Below are positions 15,546 through 20,172 of a DNA stretch of 20,172 nucleotides, in pieces. The stretch is from Saprospiraceae bacterium (lineage in GTDB: Bacteria > Bacteroidota > Bacteroidia > Chitinophagales > Saprospiraceae). The number at the start of each line of letters is the position of its first letter. Position 1 is the stretch's first letter. Position numbers and translations under genes: made by a program. The stretch spans positions 1 to 20,172 of the forward strand of contig JALZVN010000371.1 in assembly GCA_023299965.1 (NCBI GenBank). Reading direction: 5' to 3'. Under the pieces are notes generated by a model. The model searched no databases. It was not told the DNA's origin and saw nothing but the letters and a program-made list of their open reading frames with translations.

Positions 15546-17003
15546 ATGAAATACTTCTTTCTTCCAATTTTACTTTTACTAAGTTTTGGTCTGATCGGTC
15601 AATCCTCAGATGCAGATCGTCTAAGAGCAGCCCTTTTAGAGGACACTCCCATTGAAAATGATTTACAACAACTCTGCGATGAGATTGGCGGTCGAGTGAC
15701 GGGAGCAAACTCCAACACCGCGGCGGTAGAGTGGGGGCTTCAAAAATTTCAAGATGCTGGCGTTTCAGTTAAGAAGGATCCCTTTCAAATGCCTTCTTTA
15801 TGGTTACCAAAGTCTACGGAGATGCGTTTTACCAATATGGCTGACTTTGTACCACAAGTAGTAGCAAAGTATCATAGTCCTCCTGGTATTTATCAAGGAA
15901 ATTTAGTGTCCGTCGGAATGGGAACTCCAGAGGAAATCGAAGCCTTAGGATCCCAATTGTATGGAAAGTTTATTCTTGTTGAAATGGATCTTTGTCTCGA
16001 CATTGGAGGCTTATTCGCAGAGTATGCTGCAGCGACTACGGTAGAGAATGCCGCACGGGCTGCAGGCGTGAAAGGAATAATTTTTATGTCCTCCAGACCT
16101 AAGAAACTGCTCTACAGATTTATTACTTCTCAGGCAACTGACGAAGACCTGCCACAGTTCGTAATGGCTAGAGAAGATGCCAAGCGTTGTCAAAGATTAT
16201 TGGAAAGTGGAAAAGAGATTCGAGTCGCTGCAAGTATTCAGGCAGAAACGGGAGGAGCATTTGAGTCTCATAACGTGATCGCTGAGATCAAGGGCAGCCA
16301 ATATCCTGATGAAGTAGTCATCATAGGCGCGCATATAGATTCTTGGGCATTAGGGACAGGTGCTAATGATAATGGATGCAACGTCAGCATGATGATTGAT
16401 ATCGCTCGCCAGATGAAAGTATTAAACATTCAACCCAAAAGGACAATCAGATTTGCCTTATGGAATGGGGAAGAACAGGGGTATTTCGGTTCTTGGGATT
16501 ATACCAAAGATCATGCAAACGAAATGGAAAAACACATCATGGCGATGTCTGTGGATATTGGGAGTGGAGCCATCACCGGCTTTTTTACCAATGGTCGCGA
16601 GGAGATGGTCAATGCTACTGATAAGATATTAGCGAACTATCCAGACACTTCTGCTACATTTACTTCTATCAATGTGCCGATAGTAGGTACCGACAACTTC
16701 GATTTTATGCTCCAAGGGGTTGGAAATCTAGTAGCCAATCATCTATCGGCTACTTATGGGCTCAATTACCATGCAGCTTCAGATACCTATGATAAAGTGG
16801 ATATTCCTCAACTAAAGAAAAATGCAGCCATTGTAGGGACTGTAGCTTTAGGCTATGCGAACATGAGTAAAGAAGAAGTAAATTGGAAACAACAATCAAG
16901 AGAAGAAGTGCAAGCTTTGTTTGACGAGCACAAACTGGAGTTCACCATGCGCATGTTTAACGTATGGGATCCATGGGTAAGTGGTGCGAGAGGAGTCAAA
17001 TAA
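15546..17003 (+). CDS. Exported M28-family zinc aminopeptidase with PA domain
   Basis: This 485-residue protein has an N-terminal signal peptide (MKYFFLPILLLLSFGLIGQS), so it acts in the periplasm or outside. A PA-like insert (about 110-235) precedes the catalytic domain. The di-zinc site of M28 is complete: H263 and D265 in GAHIDSW, the bridging D275 in GANDNG, the catalytic E309 and ligand E310 in NGEEQGY, D337 in SVDIGSG, and H409 in NYHAASDTYDKV. Spacing resembles the carboxypeptidase Q/aminopeptidase group. No C-terminal secretion tag of the type IX system is seen, so it is probably periplasmic. It follows the DUF2752 gene by 4 nt. Family is firm; the natural peptide substrate is unknown. 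Confidence 0.93.
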   Translation: MKYFFLPILLLLSFGLIGQSSDADRLRAALLEDTPIENDLQQLCDEIGGRVTGANSNTAAVEWGLQKFQDAGVSVKKDPFQMPSLWLPKSTEMRFTNMADFVPQVVAKYHSPPGIYQGNLVSVGMGTPEEIEALGSQLYGKFILVEMDLCLDIGGLFAEYAAATTVENAARAAGVKGIIFMSSRPKKLLYRFITSQATDEDLPQFVMAREDAKRCQRLLESGKEIRVAASIQAETGGAFESHNVIAEIKGSQYPDEVVIIGAHIDSWALGTGANDNGCNVSMMIDIARQMKVLNIQPKRTIRFALWNGEEQGYFGSWDYTKDHANEMEKHIMAMSVDIGSGAITGFFTNGREEMVNATDKILANYPDTSATFTSINVPIVGTDNFDFMLQGVGNLVANHLSATYGLNYHAASDTYDKVDIPQLKKNAAIVGTVALGYANMSKEEVNWKQQSREEVQALFDEHKLEFTMRMFNVWDPWVSGARGVK

Positions 17004-17142
17004 TCGGATTTCTAGCTAAACAAAAATTGGACAGATTGAAATAAACTATTTCAAGTTGAAGGTCGATTTGATATCGCCCCAAAATTGCTTTCCAAAAAAT
17101 AAGCACAATACTGATAATATGGATAAAATGATCATTGTGTAA

Positions 17143-17277
17143 TTGATATTTAGTTTATGGGTTTTGTGTTCGTTTAGATTTCTATTACATTATACCAGAG
17201 ATAAGGCAAAAGTGGTTCTGTTTGTTGTGCTTAACACGCTGTTTTCCATATTATTTTTCGTTGTGTGTCTATTTTAG
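17143..17277 (+). CDS. Possible small hydrophobic protein, 44 residues
   Basis: The frame starts at a TTG and has two hydrophobic stretches (IFSLWVLCSF and VVLFVVLNTLFSILFFVVCL) around a charged turn with RDKAK, the layout of a tiny two-span membrane protein. A stop codon sits directly before the TTG, and there is no ATG in frame. No family is recognised. AT-rich DNA gives hydrophobic frames by chance, so this is only a candidate. Confidence 0.18.
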   Translation: MIFSLWVLCSFRFLLHYTRDKAKVVLFVVLNTLFSILFFVVCLF

Positions 17278-17347
17278 TCCTTAGGTAGAATATTAACAAG
17301 GTGTACACAACAAATTTCTTTTTCATCCCTTGTGGCAGGGGCAAAAA

Positions 17348-17380
17348 AAAACCTAGCCAACAATGTATTGACTAGGTTTT
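17348..17380 (-). terminator. Intrinsic terminator of the superoxide dismutase gene
   Basis: Read on the minus strand, CCTAGTCAA and TTGGCTAGG pair over 9 bp (one T-G) with a 7-nt loop, and a run of nine T follows. It lies just past the sod stop. The A/T flanks are also symmetric enough to work in the other direction. Confidence 0.85.
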
Positions 17381-17405
17381 GTATAAATTTCTGATCAGAA
17401 TTCGA

Positions 17406-18017
17406 TTACGCCGTAAGCGCCTCGTATCTTCTCTCTACTTCATTCCAGTTAAGCGCCTTCATGAAAGCACCCACATAGTCAGGTCTTCTGTTTTGATAGT
17501 TTAAGTAGTATGCATGCTCCCATACATCAAGCCCCATGATTGGAGTACCTCCACAACCTACACCAGGCATCAAAGGATTATCTTGATTAGGCGTAGAGCA
17601 AACTTCCAGCTTACCGCCTTCGTGTACACATAGCCAAGCCCAACCAGAACCAAATCTAGTACCAGCCGCCTTAGAGAACTGCTCTTCAAATGCTTCTCTA
17701 GATCCAAAGTCTCTGTCGATAGCATCCTTCAATGCACCACTTAGACGACCCTTGTCATTCGGATTTAGCATCGTCCAAAACAAGTTGTGATTAAAGTATC
17801 CACCCCCGTTATTTCTAACAGCTGTGTTGTTCATGTCCAAGTTCGTCAATATATCTTCGATAGACTTACCCGCCAAATCAGTGCCCTCGATAGCAGCATT
17901 CAATTTGTTAGTATATCCATTGTGGTGTTTTGAGTGGTGAATTTCCATTGTGCGTGCATCCACGTGCGGCTCCACAGCATCGTACGCATAACCCAATTCA
18001 GGCAAAGTAAAAGCCAT
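17406..18017 (-). CDS. sodA: Superoxide dismutase, Mn-type of the Fe/Mn family
   Basis: The enzyme turns superoxide into hydrogen peroxide and oxygen in the cytoplasm. The 203 residues are a normal length. Metal ligands are H27 (EIHHSKHH), H77 (NHNLFW), D164 and H168 (DVWEHAYY). The second-shell glutamine is in NQD (Q145), and the residue before YFNH is glycine, the arrangement of manganese enzymes; iron enzymes carry the glutamine near the second histidine instead. Bacteroidota include cambialistic enzymes that use either metal, so metal choice is not certain. There is no signal peptide. The gene stands alone, convergent with the M28 gene, with its own terminator. No perfect promoter box was found upstream. 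Confidence 0.95.
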   Translation of the reverse strand: MAFTLPELGYAYDAVEPHVDARTMEIHHSKHHNGYTNKLNAAIEGTDLAGKSIEDILTNLDMNNTAVRNNGGGYFNHNLFWTMLNPNDKGRLSGALKDAIDRDFGSREAFEEQFSKAAGTRFGSGWAWLCVHEGGKLEVCSTPNQDNPLMPGVGCGGTPIMGLDVWEHAYYLNYQNRRPDYVGAFMKALNWNEVERRYEALTA

Positions 18018-18141
18018 AATTTTTCAGTTTTATTTTGTGAAATAATATTGTCTTGTTATCTAATAATTATAAAGGTAAAAAGTTTTAATGAATCGATTAA
18101 ATGAGTGAGAGTATTTACGGTTGATTTTTTGGGCACTTCCA

Positions 18142-18285
18142 CCCCGATGAAAAAAATCGGGGCGGTCAGGCTGTCCAGTAGTCCGCGTTCGCTTCCGTCC
18201 CGCCTTGTCCTGCCCCCCAAGCTAACACCGCCAATCTTGCGCTGGTCAGGACAAGGCGGGACCGACTCCTATCGTCGTCGTACTT
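18142..18285. repeat. GC-rich inverted-repeat element upstream of the hip locus
   Basis: The block contains CCCCGAT-N7-ATCGGGG (18142-18162) and a perfect 16-bp inverted repeat, GTCCCGCCTTGTCCTG (18197-18212) with its complement at 18247-18262, around a 34-nt loop. Base composition is far more GC-rich than the genes on either side. This is typical of dispersed intergenic repeats or MITE-like elements; no transposase or target-site duplication was recognised. Confidence 0.65.
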
Positions 18286-18333
18286 ACCATCCTTAGTGCG
18301 GGTTTGTAGCTATGAGGTATATCTTGCCTATAG

Positions 18334-18474
18334 TATATCAGTTCGGGTATAATTTAGCGTTTGTAGTTTATCAATATACCCGAAAAGGTATAATATTGGC
18401 AATATTGAAACTTCTTATACCCGTTCGGGGTTAATAAGTGAAAAGTACAGTATTTTTATACCCTAACGGGTATC
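18334..18474 (+). promoter_or_regulatory. Array of four 18-bp HipB-type operators, 41-bp period
   Basis: Four dyads fit TATACCC-N4-GGGTATA: O1 18334-18351 (left arm TATATCA), O2 18375-18392 (right arm AGGTATA), O3 18416-18433 (right arm GGGGTTA), and O4 18457-18474 (right arm GGGTATC). Starts are exactly 41 bp apart each time, close to four helical turns. The 18-bp geometry equals that of the E. coli HipB operator (TATCC-N8-GGATA), and E. coli hipBA also has four operators. The array ends 18 nt before hipB, so autorepression by HipB is the likely role. Sites and spacing are seen; binding is inferred. Confidence 0.85.
18392..18406. promoter_or_regulatory. Perfect palindrome between operators O2 and O3
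   Basis: AATATTG-G-CAATATT is a 15-bp perfect inverted repeat that starts at the last base of O2. It does not match the HipB-type operators and may be a site for a second regulator such as a host factor, or chance in AT-rich DNA. Confidence 0.35.
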
Positions 18475-18492
18475 TTTTAATAGAATAAGATT

Positions 18493-18702
18493 ATGGTATT
18501 AGGCAAGTATGTTAAAACGAAAAGGAAAGCTTTATCTCTAACTCAAAAAGAAATGGCACTCAAAGCAGGGGTAGGTCTTCGTTTTGTGCGAGATATGGAG
18601 CAAGGTAAAAAGAGCCTAAGAATGGATAAAGTAAATCAAGTACTTCATTTATTTGGAGATCAATTAGGACCAACAAAAATAGAAATAGATGAAGCGAGCT
18701 AG
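18493..18702 (+). CDS. hipB: HipB-like antitoxin/autorepressor (XRE-type HTH)
   Basis: This 69-residue protein is a single helix-turn-helix of the XRE/Cro type. Helix 2 is TQKEMALKAG (17-26) and the recognition helix lies in GLRFVRDMEQG (28-38), with the HipB-like ending KVNQVLHLFGDQLG. It should bind the four dyads upstream as a dimer and repress the operon, probably more strongly when in complex with the downstream proteins. In three-part HipBST modules HipB is mainly the DNA-binding part and HipS neutralises the toxin. The gene overlaps hipS by 14 nt. The ATG at 18493 is the only good start. Confidence 0.9.
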   Translation: MVLGKYVKTKRKALSLTQKEMALKAGVGLRFVRDMEQGKKSLRMDKVNQVLHLFGDQLGPTKIEIDEAS

Positions 18703-19012
18703 AGTATATATGCACGAAAATTTTGCAGGTATCCTTACAGAAGATAGTGAAGGTTTTCATTTTCAATATAAGGATGAATATTTGAATTCGGATTTAGCAG
18801 AAGCTATAAGCTTGACGCTACCTCTTTCTGGCACAAAATATTCGAGTAATATATTATTTCCTTTTTTTGATGGCATTATCCCAGAAGGATGGTTACTAGA
18901 CATCGCGACAAAGAATTGGAAGATAGATGACAGAGATAGGATGAGCGTTCTTCTAGCTACTTGTTATGATTGCATAGGAGCTGTATCGATTAGAGAATTT
19001 AAAGAAGCGTAA
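18689..19012 (+). CDS. hipS: HipS-like protein (stand-alone HipA N-terminal domain)
   Basis: This 107-residue protein corresponds to the N-terminal subdomain of the HipA kinase made as a separate gene. Matching parts are the AGILTED-N-FHFQYKDEYL start (13-32), LPLSGTKYSS (44-53), LFPFFDGIIPEGWLL (56-70) and the ending DCIGAVSI (94-101). In the HipBST system of enteropathogenic E. coli the corresponding protein, HipS, acts as the antitoxin of the kinase HipT. It lies between hipB (14-nt overlap) and hipT (1-nt gap), the same order as in HipBST. It is not a fragment from a frameshift: its length ends at a domain boundary and the next gene begins with its own extra zinc-ribbon-like module. Confidence 0.87.
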   Translation: MKRARVYMHENFAGILTEDSEGFHFQYKDEYLNSDLAEAISLTLPLSGTKYSSNILFPFFDGIIPEGWLLDIATKNWKIDDRDRMSVLLATCYDCIGAVSIREFKEA

Positions 19013-19013
19013 G

Positions 19014-19982
19014 ATGACTAAATGTTTGTATTGCGCTAAAGAAATTTTAGCAGATGACTACAGAGGGCATGAATATCATGAAAGATGTAGTAGGCTGTTT
19101 TTTGGGTCAAAAAATCCACCGCTGCTTGAATATACACAAGATGATATGCGTGTTTTGGCACAAAAGATATTAAATAGCCGCCGAGTAGTGACGGGTGTAC
19201 AGCCAAAGTTGTCGCTGAAGAAAGAAAGGAATCCTGAAAATAAGTCTGAATACAGATTAACTACAGTAGGCTTGTGGGGCGACTTCATTTTGAAGCCTCA
19301 AACAGAAATGTATCAAGAACTTCCTGAACTTGAAAATGTCACAATGCACCTCGCACGAGTTGGAAAAATTAGAGTCGTACCCCATAGTTTGATTAGGCTT
19401 AAGTCTGGTGAGCTTGCATATATTACGAAGAGAGTAGATAGATTAAAAGACGGAAAGCTTCATATGGAAGACATGTGTCAGTTGACAGAAAGGCAAACAG
19501 AGCATAAATATAAAGGCTCCCACGAGCAGATAGGAAAGGCTATAAAAATTTTTAGTTCAAACCCAGGATTTGATATGGTTAACTATTATGAACTGGTCTT
19601 ATTTTGTTATTTGATTGGAAATAGTGATATGCATTTGAAGAACTTCTCATTACTAAAAAATATAAAAAAGGAGTACAACTTATGCCCAGCCTATGATTTG
19701 TTAGCTTCAACTTTAGTGGTCAAAGAAGATGATGAAGAATTAGCTTTAAATCTAAATGGTAAAAAGAAAAAACTAAAAAAGAAAGACTTTGAAACGGCAA
19801 TGAGTACAAACGGAATAAATGAAAAAGCTATAGAAAATATTTTTGCTAAATTTGAAAACATTGGAAGTACTTGGATGAAGTTAATCAAATTAAGTTTCCT
19901 CTCTGAAGAAATGAAAACAAATTACATTGAATTGATTAATGTTAGAGTCAAGAAAATTTACAGTAGGCACATTCAGAAGTAA
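19014..19982 (+). CDS. hipT: HipT-like serine/threonine kinase toxin (HipA C-terminal domain)
   Basis: This 322-residue protein is the kinase core of the HipA family. It opens with a possible zinc ribbon (C4, C7, H22, C25), then VVTGVQPKLSL (58-68), where HipA kinases have the loop that is autophosphorylated, WGDFILKP with the ATP-binding lysine K94, LPELENVTMHLAR (103-115), the catalytic loop NSDMHLKN (D205, N210), and the metal-binding YDLLAST (D228). All catalytic residues are present, so it should be active. HipA phosphorylates glutamyl-tRNA synthetase and HipT of E. coli phosphorylates tryptophanyl-tRNA synthetase; the target here is unknown. The C-terminus is lysine-rich. It starts 1 nt after hipS. 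Confidence 0.88.
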   Translation: MTKCLYCAKEILADDYRGHEYHERCSRLFFGSKNPPLLEYTQDDMRVLAQKILNSRRVVTGVQPKLSLKKERNPENKSEYRLTTVGLWGDFILKPQTEMYQELPELENVTMHLARVGKIRVVPHSLIRLKSGELAYITKRVDRLKDGKLHMEDMCQLTERQTEHKYKGSHEQIGKAIKIFSSNPGFDMVNYYELVLFCYLIGNSDMHLKNFSLLKNIKKEYNLCPAYDLLASTLVVKEDDEELALNLNGKKKKLKKKDFETAMSTNGINEKAIENIFAKFENIGSTWMKLIKLSFLSEEMKTNYIELINVRVKKIYSRHIQK

Positions 19983-20053
19983 GACATAATAAAATTTAGC
20001 TCTTAAGGAATGTTTTATGTTTTTATACTATTGTAAGTTCTTTTTTATTTTGA

Positions 20054-20172
20054 GTGCTGAAGAGCCTGTCCCGACTTCACGTCGGGGCACGGAAACACAA
20101 CAGCGATGAGTGAAGCCGGTGAAGCCCATCGAAAAGAAATGGCAAGATCTAAATTGACGCGATTTTCTTTTA
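20054..20172 (+). repeat. Hairpin repeat, copy B (runs off the window)
   Basis: The block begins GTGCTGAAGAGCCTG, one base different from copy A at 14063. It contains an extra perfect hairpin CCCGAC-TTCAC-GTCGGG (20070-20086), then AGCGATGAGTGAAGCC matching the inner part of copy A. CGATG (20104-20108) pairs with CATCG (20127-20131), where copy A has CAATG and CATTG. The 3' closing arm (TTTCAGCAC in copy A) is not present before the edge, so the element is longer or its end differs. Confidence 0.55.

Larger units (their letters stand above)
17004..17405. other. 402-nt gap between the M28 and superoxide dismutase genes
   Basis: The gap is AT-rich and ends with the sodA terminator (17348-17380). 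The middle contains a possible short hydrophobic frame (17143-17277, listed separately). I see no RNA gene, repeat or decayed gene in the remainder. Confidence 0.5.
18018..18492. other. 475-nt region between sodA and hipB
   Basis: The two genes diverge. From the left: an AT-rich sodA leader (18018-18130), a GC-rich inverted repeat (18142-18262 and flanks), and an AT-rich hip control region with four periodic dyads (18334-18474). A 63-codon frame inside the GC-rich block is not supported as a gene. Confidence 0.75.

Noticed and set aside
17004..17405. Remnant of a decayed gene between the M28 and sod genes
   Set aside because: No stretch in any frame resembled a known protein beyond one short hydrophobic frame.
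18105..18296. 63-codon open frame on the plus strand
   Set aside because: It runs through the GC-rich inverted repeat, has no coding character and no recognisable domain.
18334..18474. CRISPR-like array (regular repeats and equal spacers)
   Set aside because: The repeats are 18-bp imperfect dyads, spacers are 23 nt, no cas genes are present, and the array directly precedes hipB; operators explain it better.
18689..19982. HipA gene broken by a frameshift
   Set aside because: The split is at a domain boundary, both parts have proper starts, and the kinase part has an extra N-terminal module, so it is a true two-gene arrangement.

Overview
The window looks like a chromosomal segment from a member of the Bacteroidota, possibly Saprospiria-, Cytophagia- or Flavobacteriia-like; I cannot place it more finely. 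The pointers are: AT-rich DNA with weak ribosome binding sites; a promoter of the Bacteroidota type (TTG, 20 nt, TAnnTTTG); a lipoprotein with an acidic stretch right after the lipid-anchored cysteine; a PadR/PspC pair and YqaE-like proteins of the type common in this phylum; and a MurL/MurD2 peptidoglycan cluster. All annotation is from reading the sequence; no database search was possible.

Layout. 1-1835, minus strand: a truncated M29 aminopeptidase and a long-chain polyprenyl diphosphate synthase. 1917-4008, plus: an alpha/beta hydrolase and the ribosome-associated GTPase HflX, ending in a hairpin terminator shared with the convergent two-domain fasciclin (FAS1) lipoprotein gene at 4074-5027. 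5305-6467: a well-formed promoter with an overlapping dyad, padR, a PspC-domain envelope-stress gene, and a terminator. 6617-8166: a PqiA-like membrane protein and a lipoprotein of unknown function. 8212-8313: a structured intergenic element with three hairpins inside a closing stem.

8440-13404 is a tightly packed four-gene operon: mpl, murL, murD2 and a D-glutamate cyclase-family gene (DUF4392). The junctions are 0 nt, a 29-nt overlap and a 4-nt overlap. By family knowledge MurD2 adds L-glutamate to UDP-MurNAc-L-Ala, MurL inverts it to D-Glu, Mpl re-loads recycled tripeptide onto UDP-MurNAc, and the cyclase family turns free D-Glu into 5-oxo-D-proline. Together they suggest one unit controlling how D-glutamate enters and leaves the cell wall.

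13502-14923 holds two tandem paralogues (YqaE/Pmp3-like, secreted N-terminus) separated by a long gap that contains a hairpin repeat. 15158-17003 is a DUF2752 membrane protein followed 4 nt later by an exported M28 peptidase. 17406-18017 (minus) is a Mn-type superoxide dismutase with its own terminator.

18142-19982 is the other notable region: a GC-rich inverted repeat, then four 18-bp operator-like dyads at an exact 41-bp period, then hipB, hipS and hipT, a three-gene HipBST-type toxin-antitoxin module. A second copy of the hairpin repeat seen at 14063 begins at 20054 and runs to the window edge; the two copies show one compensatory base-pair change.
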